A stretch of 64,000 nucleotides of DNA from Kordiimonadales bacterium (GTDB lineage Bacteria > Pseudomonadota > Alphaproteobacteria > Sphingomonadales > Kordiimonadaceae): assembly GCA_002401685.1 (NCBI GenBank), contig NVTU01000001.1, positions 34,672 to 98,671 of the forward strand, read 5' to 3'. Within the stretch, counting starts at the first letter, position 1, and each line of letters begins with the position of its first letter. The position numbers and the translations under genes were made by a program. Positions 7,768 to 16,751 of this stretch are shown in pieces. The notes under the pieces are model-generated. The model saw nothing but the letters and a program-made list of their open reading frames with translations. It had not been told where the DNA came from and made no database searches.

Positions 7768-10700
7768 ATGACATATTCATTCATCAAAGCAGCCATGATC
7801 GTAGCAGTTGGGCTGACAGCTACATCAGTAAGCGAACAAGTAAGCGCAAAACCCGCTGACAAACGCCAGTTTGAAGCGATGAAATACCGCAATATCGGGC
7901 CGTTTCGCGGCGGAAGGGCAACTGCAATCGCGGGCGTACCCGGCGATCCAACTACGTATTATATGGGTGCCACGGGCGGTGTATGGCGCACAACAGACGC
8001 AGGCACCAACTGGGCGCCTATCGCAGATAAATTCCTCAAAACCGCTAGTGTCGGTGCTATTGCCGTCGCGCCGAGCGACCCCAACGTAATTGTTGTCGGC
8101 ATGGGCGAAAGCCCGTTTCGCGGCGTAGCCTCCAGCCACGGTGACGGGGTTTACATCTCCACTGATGGCGGCACGACGTTTAAGAACATGGGCCTTTCGG
8201 AAACACGCCAAATATCTGCCGTGCATATCGACCCGAACGACCCCAATATAATTTATGTGGCAGCACAGGGCAGCTCATGGGCGCCCAACAAAGAACGTGG
8301 TGTTTTTAAGACCACCGATGGCGGCAAAACCTGGAAAAATACGCTGTTCGTAAGCGATGTTAGTGGTGCCGTTGATCTGTCACTTGACCCGAACAACCCG
8401 CGCATTCTCTATGCTGCGATGTGGGACCACGAGCGCGAGCCCTGGGAAATTCGCTCAGGTGGCGAAGGCAGCGGCATTTGGAAATCACTCGACGGTGGCG
8501 ATACCTGGAAGAAAATGGGCAAAGGTCTGCCCAAAGAAATGGGCAAGATCGGCGTTGTTGCAGCACCCGCTAAATCTGGCCGTGTTTGGGCAATTGTTGA
8601 AGCCAAGAAAAAGGGTGGCGTTTACCGGTCGGACGATTACGGCGAAACATGGACCCATACAAGCGGCAACCGCAACCTACATGCACGGTCCTGGTACTAT
8701 ATGCATATCTTTGCTGACCCAAAAAACGCTGACATAGTTTATGTGCAGAACTCGGCTTTCTATAAATCCGTAGACGGCGGCAAGAAATTCTCCACCCGCA
8801 TCAGCGGCACACACGGCGATTTCCATGATTTCTGGATCAATCCGGATAACCCCGACACAGTCGCAGTGGCCAATGATGGCGGTGCAGCCATTAGTTTTAA
8901 CGGCGGCAAGACATGGACAACCCAGCATAACCAAATGACCGGGCAGTTTTACCGGGTGAATGTGGATAATGACTTCTTCTACCGGGTGTATGCAGGCCAG
9001 CAGGATAATTCCACAGTGGCCATTCGCGGCATCGGCCCTGATGGCGGCATTGGGCTGGAGGATTACAGTGCTGTTGGCGGCGGCGAAAGCGCACACGTTA
9101 GCTTTGACCCCAACAATCCACGCTACGTTTACGCGGGATCATACCTCGGTACGATCACTGAATATGACCGGGAAACCAAATCTTCGCGCAATATCTCTGC
9201 TTACCCAGAAGTTCGGTTCGGTGTCGCCCCGAAAGAGCGGAAATACCGTTTTAACTGGAACGCGCCAGTGTTGGTATCAGCACACGACACCAAAGTAATT
9301 TACCATGCGGGCAATGTTTTGTTCCGGTCTAGCAACAGAGGCAATAACTGGGATGTTATCAGCCCAGATCTAACCAAAGCGGACCCTAAAACACTGGATA
9401 TTGGCGGCAGGCCGATCACCAACGAAGTGTCTGAGAATTACGCGACCATTTTTGCGCTTTCAGAAAGCCCGCGGGACCCGAACATTTTATGGACAGGCAG
9501 CGACGACGGCTTGGTCAATATCACCACCGACGGCGGTGCAAACTGGAAAGACGTAACGCCGAAGAAAACCGGCAAAGGGCTAGTGAATTCAATCGAACTG
9601 TCCCCGCACACGGCCGGCACAGCCTATGTTGTCTTCACACGTTATAAATATAACGATCACACACCGCTGATTTACAAAACTACCAACAACGGTAAAAGCT
9701 GGAAAAACATCGCCAAAGGCCTTCCAGAGGACGCGTTTGTTCGTGTTGTGCGCGAAGACCCTACCCGCAAAGGCCTGCTCTATGCTGGTACCGAACTGGG
9801 TATGTTTGTTTCCTTCAATGATGGTGGTGATTGGCAGCCGTTAAAGCTGAATATGCCGGTGGTGCCTATCACGGACATCAAAGTGCATGAGGATGATATC
9901 GTGCTGTCTACGCAGGGCCGCGCCTTCTGGGTGTTGGATGATATCGCGCCAATCCGCAACGCAAGTGTGAAACTTGCGGACAAAGCAGTGCTATACAAGC
10001 CTTCAGACGCATACGACCTCCAGCTTTCAGGCCGAGCGAACTCACGCCAGGCGCCTAACCCAACGCGCGGTGCTGTAATTTATTACACCCTGCCCGACGG
10101 GTTTGATCACAAAGAGACCGTGATCAAAATGGAGATCCTGGACGCGAACGACAAAGTGCTGCGCACGATGAAATCCAGCAAGAAAAAGGAAGGCAAAGGC
10201 GGCGGACGCGGCGCTAAGTATAAACTTCCTGCCAAAGAAGGCCTGAACAAAGCTGTATGGAACCTCAGCGAGGAACCACGCAAAGGTGTTAAAGGCGTTT
10301 GGTCGATCGCATGGGGCAGTCGCGGCAGCTACGGTGGCCCAAATGTGTTGCCGGGTGACTATAAAGTGCGGCTAACGGTGGGCGAAGAAACATCCGAGCA
10401 AACCGTTACCGTGAAGTATGACCCGCGCCACAGTGTGACCGACGCCCAGTGGGCCGAGAAACGCGGCATGATCGCAGATATGGACGCGATCTTCACTGAG
10501 CTCAATAAATCAGTGATTGCCTTTCGCAGTGCGCGTTTGCACCTCAAGGGCCGCCTCAAAGGCATCAAGGATAAGGACCTCAAAAAGCAGGGCAAAGACA
10601 TCATCAAAGCCATGAAAGCATGGGAAGATGCCGCCTTTGCCAGCGACCGTGCTTTCTTTCAGGATGTGCTTAACTGGCCTGACAAGCTGGTGGCAGACCT

Positions 10701-10947
10701 TTCCTTCTTGATGGGCGCGATCGACGGCCAAATTCCGCCAATGACGCAAGGCTCCAAAGACCGCTACACGGACCTGAAAGTCAAATGGGATGAAGCCATC
10801 GCCAGCCGCGATAAGCTGTTGGGTGAGGACATCGCTGCTTTCAACACAGCTTACCGCGAAAAAGGCCCAGATGTGCTTGATGTTTCAGGGATCAACGAAG
10901 CTGACGATACGGCAGACGAAAGCTCGGAAGCAGATACAAGCCATTAA
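7768..10947 (+). CDS. exported BNR/sortilin-type beta-propeller protein (copy 1)
   Basis: The 1059-residue protein has an N-terminal Sec signal peptide (hydrophobic VAVGLTATS, predicted cleavage after VSA). Many Asp-box/BNR repeats of the form TTDGGKTW, STDGGTTF and SDDYGETW then run through the first 700 residues, as in VPS10/sortilin and sialidase-type beta-propellers. The C-terminal third is a beta-rich region followed by charged helices and an acidic tail (EADDTADESSEAD). These proteins are often labelled glycosyl hydrolase, but no catalytic residues can be asserted here. The start ATG 7768 is chosen over 7744/7753 because GGGGAGGGG lies just upstream and the signal peptide then starts cleanly. 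A homologue follows in tandem. Confidence 0.88.
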   Translation: MTYSFIKAAMIVAVGLTATSVSEQVSAKPADKRQFEAMKYRNIGPFRGGRATAIAGVPGDPTTYYMGATGGVWRTTDAGTNWAPIADKFLKTASVGAIAVAPSDPNVIVVGMGESPFRGVASSHGDGVYISTDGGTTFKNMGLSETRQISAVHIDPNDPNIIYVAAQGSSWAPNKERGVFKTTDGGKTWKNTLFVSDVSGAVDLSLDPNNPRILYAAMWDHEREPWEIRSGGEGSGIWKSLDGGDTWKKMGKGLPKEMGKIGVVAAPAKSGRVWAIVEAKKKGGVYRSDDYGETWTHTSGNRNLHARSWYYMHIFADPKNADIVYVQNSAFYKSVDGGKKFSTRISGTHGDFHDFWINPDNPDTVAVANDGGAAISFNGGKTWTTQHNQMTGQFYRVNVDNDFFYRVYAGQQDNSTVAIRGIGPDGGIGLEDYSAVGGGESAHVSFDPNNPRYVYAGSYLGTITEYDRETKSSRNISAYPEVRFGVAPKERKYRFNWNAPVLVSAHDTKVIYHAGNVLFRSSNRGNNWDVISPDLTKADPKTLDIGGRPITNEVSENYATIFALSESPRDPNILWTGSDDGLVNITTDGGANWKDVTPKKTGKGLVNSIELSPHTAGTAYVVFTRYKYNDHTPLIYKTTNNGKSWKNIAKGLPEDAFVRVVREDPTRKGLLYAGTELGMFVSFNDGGDWQPLKLNMPVVPITDIKVHEDDIVLSTQGRAFWVLDDIAPIRNASVKLADKAVLYKPSDAYDLQLSGRANSRQAPNPTRGAVIYYTLPDGFDHKETVIKMEILDANDKVLRTMKSSKKKEGKGGGRGAKYKLPAKEGLNKAVWNLSEEPRKGVKGVWSIAWGSRGSYGGPNVLPGDYKVRLTVGEETSEQTVTVKYDPRHSVTDAQWAEKRGMIADMDAIFTELNKSVIAFRSARLHLKGRLKGIKDKDLKKQGKDIIKAMKAWEDAAFASDRAFFQDVLNWPDKLVADLSFLMGAIDGQIPPMTQGSKDRYTDLKVKWDEAIASRDKLLGEDIAAFNTAYREKGPDVLDVSGINEADDTADESSEADTSH

Positions 10948-10957
10948 ATAAAACGAC

Positions 10958-10988
10958 GGGCTGCAGACACCCCTAGTGTTTGCAGCCC
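10958..10988 (+). terminator. hairpin between the two BNR genes
   Basis: GGGCTGCA pairs with TGCAGCCC, with a further ACAC/GTGT inner stem, directly after the first BNR gene. A long T-run is absent, so it may be a weak terminator or an mRNA-stabilising stem. Confidence 0.6.
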
Positions 10989-11031
10989 TCCCTTTCAGAC
11001 AAATTGATTTCACCCCTCGGGAGGCATAACC

Positions 11032-14000
11032 ATGCAAAATATTCTCCGCGCAGCCTTAATAGGCGCGATGCTTACTGCACCCATTGCTATCATGGTCGGT
11101 AGCGAGCAAGCAGCGGCACAGAGCAGCAAAAAAGACGCTAAGCCCGTCAATGTATTCAGTAATATGAAACCGCGCCTTATTGGCCCAGCTTATCCGTCCG
11201 GCCGTATTTCAGACTTTGCCTTCCATCCGGTAAAAGACAATATCTACTATGTTGCAACAGCCTCAGGCGGTGTGTTCAAAACAGTCAATAATGGCACTAC
11301 GTGGCAGCCGATCTTCGATAAAGAAGCCTCCTACGCCACCGGCGTTATCGAAATGGACCCGAATGATGTTAACACCCTGTGGGTTGGCACCGGCGAAAAC
11401 AACGCTCAGCGCTCTGTCGCGAACGGTGACGGTGTTTATAAATCCGTCGACGGCGGTAAATCATGGGAAAACGTAGGCCTCAAAGATAGCGGCCATATCA
11501 GCCAGATCTGGATCAACCCAGCTGACAGCGACCATGTGCTCGTGGCTTCCCAAGGCCCGCTCTGGTCATCCGGCGGAGACCGCGGTCTTTACAAAACTAC
11601 AGACGGCGGCAAGACGTGGGAACTAATCCTTGAGATTGATGAGCACACAGGTATCAACGAATTCGCCGTTGATCCGGCCAACACCGACCGCATTGTCGCC
11701 AGCAGCTACCAGCGCAGGCGTCATACTTGGACACTGATAAACGGTGGCCCCAGCAGCGGCATTCACCGCACCACTGACGGCGGCAAAAGCTGGAAGAAAG
11801 TTAAATCCGGCATGCCGAGCGGTGATCTTGGCCGGATCGGCATTGCACAAGCACCGAGCCAGCCAAACCTCCTGTATGCAATCATTGAAGCAGACGCCAA
11901 AGGGCGCGGCGTTTATGCGTCCACCGATTTCGGCGTAACATGGAAGAAGCGTTCGTCCCGTCGTTCCTCCAGCCCGCAGTATTATAACGAGCTATTTGTT
12001 GACCCCAGCAACCCAGAACGCATCTACGCCACTGATACGTTCACCAGCGTTTCGCACGACGGCGGGCGCACTTGGAACAGGCTCGATTTTAAGGCCAAGC
12101 ATGTAGATGATCACGCGGCTTGGATCGACCCAAAAGACAGCGACCATATTTTCATCGGCGGTGACGGCGGTGTGTATGAAAGCTTTGATATGGGCAAAAG
12201 CTGGCGGCATATGAACAACCTGCCGATTACCCAGTTTTACCGTATATCGCCTGATAACGCGCTGCCCTTCTATAATGTTTGTGGCGGCACACAGGATAAT
12301 AATTCACTGTGCGCGCCTTCGCGTACCAGTGTGAACCACGGCATTACCAACAGTGATTGGAATATCATCCTCGGCGGTGACGGCTATAAAGCCGTGTCTG
12401 ATCCAACCGACCCCAACATCGTTTACACCCAGTATCAGTACGGTGGCTTGGCGCGCTATGACCGCCGGTCACAGGAGCGTGTGTATATCACCCCGCAACC
12501 AGCCAGCGGCGAAGATGCCTACAAGTGGAACTGGAACACGCCGATCATCGTCAGCCCGCACAAGTCAACGCGGCTCTATTATGCGGCTGAGAAACTGTTT
12601 GTCTCCGACGATCGCGGCAATAATTGGCGCACGATCAGCCCTGACCTCACCCGCCAGCTTGACCGTAACAAACTAAAAGTTATGGGCCGGGTCTGGAGCG
12701 AAGCGGCTATTGCTAAAAATGATAGCACCTCGATTTTCGGCAGCATCATCGGCCTCAGCGAAAGCCCACTTAAGGAAGGCCTGCTCTTTGTGGGTACAGA
12801 TGACGGCCTGATCCAGGTGAGCGAAAACGGTGGCGAGAGCTGGCGCAAGGTAAGTAAGTTCAAAGGCGTACCTGAAATGTCGTTGGTTGAAGACGTGATC
12901 GCCTCCGTGCACGACGAAAATGTTGTTTACGCGGTTATGGACAACCACAAACAGGGCGACTATCTGCCTTATGTGCTCAAGTCCACCGACAAGGGCAAAA
13001 AATGGAAGATGATCAGCGGCAACCTGCCAAAACGCGGGACAGTGCACACCATTGCAGAAGACCATAAAGACCCGAACCTGCTATTCGCGGGCACCGAGTA
13101 CGGCCTGTTTTTCACGCAAAATGGCGGCAAGAACTGGCACCAGATTAAATCGGGTTTCCCAACAATTGCTGTACGGGACCTTGAAATTCAACGCCGCGAA
13201 AATGACCTTGTGATCGCCACTTTTGGTCGCGGTATTTATATCCTTGATGATTATTCCCCGATGCGGTCGCTGTCTGCTGATGTTCAGAAGGCAGGCATGA
13301 CGTTGTTCGAGGTCAAAGACCCGTGGCAATATATTGAAGGCGATCTTTGGGGCGGCACGCCGAGCGGCTCGATGGGCGATGGTTTCTGGCGCGCAGATAA
13401 CCCCATGTACGGCGCTGTCTTCACGTACCACCTTGCTGACGGCCTTAAAACTGAGCGTAAAGAACGACTGGCTTCTGAAGCCAAAATCCAGAAGAAGGGC
13501 GAAGATACGCCCTACCCTTCTTTCAGCACCTTAAAAGCTGAAGACCGTGAAGAAGCCCCTTCTGTACTGTTCACCATCAAGGACGCAGCGGGCAATATCG
13601 TGCGCAAAATTAAAGGGAAATCTGGCAAAGGTATGCATAAAACTGCATGGGACCTTCGTTATGATGCACCCAACGCGACAAACCTTCGCACGCGCGCATT
13701 GCTGCCGTGGGAAAGCCCTCCGTCAGGCCCGCTGGCGTTGCCCGGTGCGTACACGGTTACCATGTCCACGCGCATCAAAGGCACGCTGCAAACCGTAGGC
13801 GAAACTCAGTCCTTCACGGTGAAATCGCTTGATCTCAGCCCCGGCGAAGTCGGCGACAGACAGGCGTTACTAGCGTTCCAAAATAAAACCGCTGACCTAA
13901 GGCGTGCCACTATTGGTGCGGGCCGTGTGCGAAATGATCTCTTAAATCATATCGCACATTTAAAGGCAGCTTTGTTGCGTACGCCTAACGCCACCGAGGC

Positions 14001-14328
14001 ACACGAGCAACGCTTGCGTACCATCAAATCTCGGCTGGATGATGTTGGAGAAGCCCTGAACGGTGACCGCGCCAAAGGCGGTAGGAACGAACCAGTGCCA
14101 ATGTCTATCAACGGCAGAATTGGCTCGATTGTCTTTGGCCACTGGGATTCCCAAGGCGCAGTAACGGGGGTGCATTCGGGCGCATACGATATCGCGGCTA
14201 AAGAATTCGCAGCCGTGCTAGCTTCGCTCAAATCCATCAAAGCCGACTATAAGGTATTAGAGGCAGAACTTGGCGCCGCAGGCGCACCTCCTACACCGGG
14301 TCGGATGCCCGACTGGCAGCTTAAGTAG
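11032..14328 (+). CDS. exported BNR/sortilin-type beta-propeller protein (copy 2)
   Basis: The 1098-residue paralogue of the preceding gene has a clear signal peptide (AALIGAMLTAPIAIMVGSEQ, cleavage near AAAQ). Asp-box repeats follow (KSVDGGKSW, KTTDGGKTW, RTTDGGKSW, VSHDGGRTW). Its C-terminal third contains a beta-rich domain and a helical tail ending PDWQLK. A GGGAGG ribosome-binding site precedes ATG 11032. The tandem arrangement and parallel domain order indicate an old duplication; the two are diverged but collinear. They probably act outside the inner membrane, possibly as a pair, but the ligand is unknown. A 30-bp fossil of its 3' end recurs at 15541. Confidence 0.88.
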   Translation: MQNILRAALIGAMLTAPIAIMVGSEQAAAQSSKKDAKPVNVFSNMKPRLIGPAYPSGRISDFAFHPVKDNIYYVATASGGVFKTVNNGTTWQPIFDKEASYATGVIEMDPNDVNTLWVGTGENNAQRSVANGDGVYKSVDGGKSWENVGLKDSGHISQIWINPADSDHVLVASQGPLWSSGGDRGLYKTTDGGKTWELILEIDEHTGINEFAVDPANTDRIVASSYQRRRHTWTLINGGPSSGIHRTTDGGKSWKKVKSGMPSGDLGRIGIAQAPSQPNLLYAIIEADAKGRGVYASTDFGVTWKKRSSRRSSSPQYYNELFVDPSNPERIYATDTFTSVSHDGGRTWNRLDFKAKHVDDHAAWIDPKDSDHIFIGGDGGVYESFDMGKSWRHMNNLPITQFYRISPDNALPFYNVCGGTQDNNSLCAPSRTSVNHGITNSDWNIILGGDGYKAVSDPTDPNIVYTQYQYGGLARYDRRSQERVYITPQPASGEDAYKWNWNTPIIVSPHKSTRLYYAAEKLFVSDDRGNNWRTISPDLTRQLDRNKLKVMGRVWSEAAIAKNDSTSIFGSIIGLSESPLKEGLLFVGTDDGLIQVSENGGESWRKVSKFKGVPEMSLVEDVIASVHDENVVYAVMDNHKQGDYLPYVLKSTDKGKKWKMISGNLPKRGTVHTIAEDHKDPNLLFAGTEYGLFFTQNGGKNWHQIKSGFPTIAVRDLEIQRRENDLVIATFGRGIYILDDYSPMRSLSADVQKAGMTLFEVKDPWQYIEGDLWGGTPSGSMGDGFWRADNPMYGAVFTYHLADGLKTERKERLASEAKIQKKGEDTPYPSFSTLKAEDREEAPSVLFTIKDAAGNIVRKIKGKSGKGMHKTAWDLRYDAPNATNLRTRALLPWESPPSGPLALPGAYTVTMSTRIKGTLQTVGETQSFTVKSLDLSPGEVGDRQALLAFQNKTADLRRATIGAGRVRNDLLNHIAHLKAALLRTPNATEAHEQRLRTIKSRLDDVGEALNGDRAKGGRNEPVPMSINGRIGSIVFGHWDSQGAVTGVHSGAYDIAAKEFAAVLASLKSIKADYKVLEAELGAAGAPPTPGRMPDWQLK
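14298..14327 (+). repeat. 3' end of BNR gene, copy A of a 30-bp direct repeat
   Basis: This 30-bp stretch coding GRMPDWQLK plus the stop recurs at 15541-15570 with 27 of 30 bases identical. All three differences fall in third codon positions. Confidence 0.85.
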
Positions 14329-14340
14329 GCCTTTAGAAAA

Positions 14341-14366
14341 GCCGGCAGCAATGCGTTGCTGCCGGC
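14341..14366 (+). terminator. perfect hairpin after the second BNR gene
   Basis: GCCGGCAGCAA and TTGCTGCCGGC form an 11-bp perfect stem with a 4-nt loop 12 bp after the stop codon. No T-run follows, so read-through to the FG-GAP gene is possible. Confidence 0.7.
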
Positions 14367-14412
14367 CTATCGTACTACAACGCAACTAATTCAGATAAGG
14401 GAGATAGTCTCG

Positions 14413-15540
14413 GTGGCCCCATATTCCTCGAAATCGATGGCAATGCTCGTTTTGCTAGGCTTGCTTTCGCAAATCAGCGTTGCCCAAGATTATAAGTCCA
14501 AAACCGAGCTAAAACTTGGTGGTCCGACTGGGCGTATTCTTCTTGCTGATCTAAACGCGGATCGCCTTCCCGAAATTATCACAGCGTTACCCGAGCAGAA
14601 TTCAATCGCAATTGCATTCAGTCCAGACCAGAAAGGCTACCGAAATACCAATATTTTCAGCTCAGGCCAAGGGACACCTACCGATTTGGTACTGACTGAC
14701 TTTGACGCCGATGGTATTTTGGACCTGGCTGTGGCCAACCACGAAACCAACCATATTTCGATATTCATGGGCACAGGTTCCGGAAACTTTAAAGACGCTC
14801 AAATACTCATCACACCGAGCCAACCTCATGTCCATACGCTCGCAGCGGGTGATTTTGACGGTGACGGCAAAATTGATCTGGCTGTGGACAGTTGGCAAAA
14901 CAACCAGATTCTTGTTTTCAGGGGTAAGGGAGACGGTTCGTTTAACGCTACCCCTCAGAAAATTACAGTAGCCCCGCAGCCGCGTATAAATATCACGGCT
15001 TACGATTTCAACGGAGATGGCCTTGCTGACATAGCGGCACCGGCAAACGCCAGCGGTAAAGTCTCGGTATTAATCAACAGTGGCGCTGCAGGCTATTTAC
15101 TTTCGACGCCAACCGTTGCGCCCTCGCCATTTCATATAAGTGCCGGTGATATAAACGGCGACGGCAAAGCCGATCTAGCGATCACGCACCGGGCGGGCAA
15201 TTACCGGAACCAGCAATATGACAAACTTACTATTCTTTACGGAGACGGCAGCGGAGGCTTTGCTGAAGCGCCCTTTTCTCCTATGGAAGTAAAGGGCAGC
15301 CCCACGCAAGCAGCCATCGGCCAAATCGGCTGCGGAAAGCACCAAAGCATCGCCGTTGTAAAACAAAGCAGCAATGAAATAGCCATAATTACGTTTACTG
15401 AGAACGGCCCACAGCAAAAATATATTAGCGACGGCGAAAGCCCGAGAGAACTAGCTATCGCTGATATGGACGGTAACGGCTGTGGCGATTTGGTGGTCTC
15501 TTGGTATGAAAACCAGAAGATTACTATCTATTATTATTGA
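14413..15540 (+). CDS. exported FG-GAP/VCBS repeat protein
   Basis: The 375-residue secreted protein has a short signal peptide (MLVLLGLLSQISVAQ). At least five FG-GAP calcium-binding repeats follow (DFDADGILDLAVAN, DFDGDGKIDLAVDS, DFNGDGLADIAAPA, DINGDGKADLAITH, DMDGNGCGDLVVSW). Such repeats fold as a seven-bladed integrin-alpha-like propeller. No enzymatic domain is attached. The start is taken as GTG 14413, because AGGGAG sits 9 bp before it; the listed TTG at 14356 lies inside the preceding hairpin. ATG 14437 is an alternative. The gene sits between the second BNR gene and a fossil copy of that gene's end, so it appears to have been placed there later or to have replaced a paralogue. Confidence 0.82.
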   Translation: MAPYSSKSMAMLVLLGLLSQISVAQDYKSKTELKLGGPTGRILLADLNADRLPEIITALPEQNSIAIAFSPDQKGYRNTNIFSSGQGTPTDLVLTDFDADGILDLAVANHETNHISIFMGTGSGNFKDAQILITPSQPHVHTLAAGDFDGDGKIDLAVDSWQNNQILVFRGKGDGSFNATPQKITVAPQPRINITAYDFNGDGLADIAAPANASGKVSVLINSGAAGYLLSTPTVAPSPFHISAGDINGDGKADLAITHRAGNYRNQQYDKLTILYGDGSGGFAEAPFSPMEVKGSPTQAAIGQIGCGKHQSIAVVKQSSNEIAIITFTENGPQQKYISDGESPRELAIADMDGNGCGDLVVSWYENQKITIYYY

Positions 15541-15571
15541 GGGCCGGATACCGGACTGGCAGCTTAAGTAA
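15541..15571 (+). pseudogene. fossil C-terminus of a BNR paralogue (GRIPDWQLK stop)
   Basis: Immediately after the FG-GAP stop, a different frame reads GRIPDWQLK and TAA. It matches the end of the gene finishing at 14328 with only third-position changes (GGT/GGC, ATG/ATA, CCC/CCG). It is too well preserved in codon pattern to be random and is best read as the tail of a lost paralogue. Confidence 0.7.
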
Positions 15572-15579
15572 AATGATGC

Positions 15580-15602
15580 CCGGGGCGGGAAATTTGCCCC
15601 GG
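15580..15602 (+). terminator. GC-rich hairpin after the fossil
   Basis: CCGGGGC pairs with GCCCCGG across a 9-nt loop, 8 bp after the fossil stop codon. It probably served the lost paralogue and now ends the FG-GAP transcript. Confidence 0.6.
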
Positions 15603-15737
15603 CCATTATTGTCTTCTGCTCTGCTTTAGGCTTCCCTCGCCAAAGTTTGGTAGGTTTTCAGCAGCAGCAGCCTTTAAAAATGACACCAACATTCCTACTT
15701 AACAGGTGTGCCCCGGAATAATGGTAACGAGAAAACA

Positions 15738-15926
15738 ATGACAAGCAACGAGACCAGCAGTAATCGAAGCCGGTTTTATGGCCAACTTGTTGGGTTTTTT
15801 TTAGGTCTTATTGTCGGCGAGTTATTTTTTGGTGAGCCGGGTTTAGGCTGGGTGACTGGGTTGGCTATTGGCAGTATTGTGGACACCAGTCGTTGGCCTC
15901 CTATTGCCTTGAAAGCCAAAAAATAA
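15738..15926 (+). CDS. small membrane protein
   Basis: A 62-residue ORF has a Ser/Asn-rich head and one long glycine-rich hydrophobic stretch (LVGFFLGLIVGELFFGEPG) that could make one or two helices, followed by a basic tail. ATG 15738 is preferred over the GTG at 15708 because a GAGA element lies about 6 bp upstream. I do not recognise a family. Coding status rests on hydrophobic pattern only. Confidence 0.45.
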   Translation: MTSNETSSNRSRFYGQLVGFFLGLIVGELFFGEPGLGWVTGLAIGSIVDTSRWPPIALKAKK

Positions 15927-15959
15927 ACACAGAAAATCCCGTCAGACGCTTACATCCAA

Positions 15960-16751
15960 TCACCTGTCTTTGTCGATATACCGCCATCCCCGATGCGCGA
16001 GGAAAATTACAAATATACTGAAGGCTCCCACAGCTGCGATATTGATCAGCATAGTTTCCGCTGTACGAATACCAATGGCCGTTAAAGCAAGCTCACCGAA
16101 GTGAAAGCTAGGAAGCGCCAAGGCGATCGTCGCAAAAGCTTTGGGGAAGACGCTGATCGGCACCCAGAGGCCACCAAGCAATGACAGCGGAAAATAGATA
16201 AGCTGGGTGAGCGCCGCCGCAGACGATGCTGCCTTGGCCCGCAATCCTATCGCCAAGCCTAGGACCGCGAACGGTATTGTTGTGAACAGGTTAAGCCCGA
16301 CCAGCGAAAGCCATGTAAACGCCGTCAACCGCACACCGCCGCCGTAGGCCGCGATGGCAAACAGCATCATCGTCACAATGAAGGTGAAAACCATCGCCAT
16401 GAATAACTTGGCAATGAGTAGCGCCGAAAACGGCATCGGCGCGGCGCGTTTAATCTCAAGCCAGCCTCTGTCCCGCTCGTTGGCAATAGCAACACCAAAG
16501 GCAAAAAGGCTGGTGCCCATGGCCGCAAAAATCCCGTAAGTGGCAAGCATATAAGTGGCGCGATCTACGCCCGTGCCGCCAAGAACCACACCGAATATCG
16601 TATAAAATACAGTGGGGAATAGCATGGTTGGCAGGGCAAAGCCTGGTGTACGCCATGCTTTCAGCAGTTCCATTTTGCATTCGGCCCAAATGATGCGGCC
16701 AACGGGCGCGCGCCCGGCGATTTGGTTATATTGCATACTGGTGTCGCTCAT
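15960..16751 (-). CDS. ABC-2 type transporter permease
   Basis: The 263-residue protein has six hydrophobic helices and the family element NERDRGWLEIKRAAPM after helix two, the usual ABC-2 permease coupling motif. Its start overlaps the stop of the ATPase gene by 4 bp (ATGA), so the two are translated together. It should form an exporter with that ATPase. The substrate is not inferable; relatives include drug and peptide exporters. Confidence 0.88.
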   Translation of the reverse strand: MSDTSMQYNQIAGRAPVGRIIWAECKMELLKAWRTPGFALPTMLFPTVFYTIFGVVLGGTGVDRATYMLATYGIFAAMGTSLFAFGVAIANERDRGWLEIKRAAPMPFSALLIAKLFMAMVFTFIVTMMLFAIAAYGGGVRLTAFTWLSLVGLNLFTTIPFAVLGLAIGLRAKAASSAAALTQLIYFPLSLLGGLWVPISVFPKAFATIALALPSFHFGELALTAIGIRTAETMLINIAAVGAFSIFVIFLAHRGWRYIDKDR

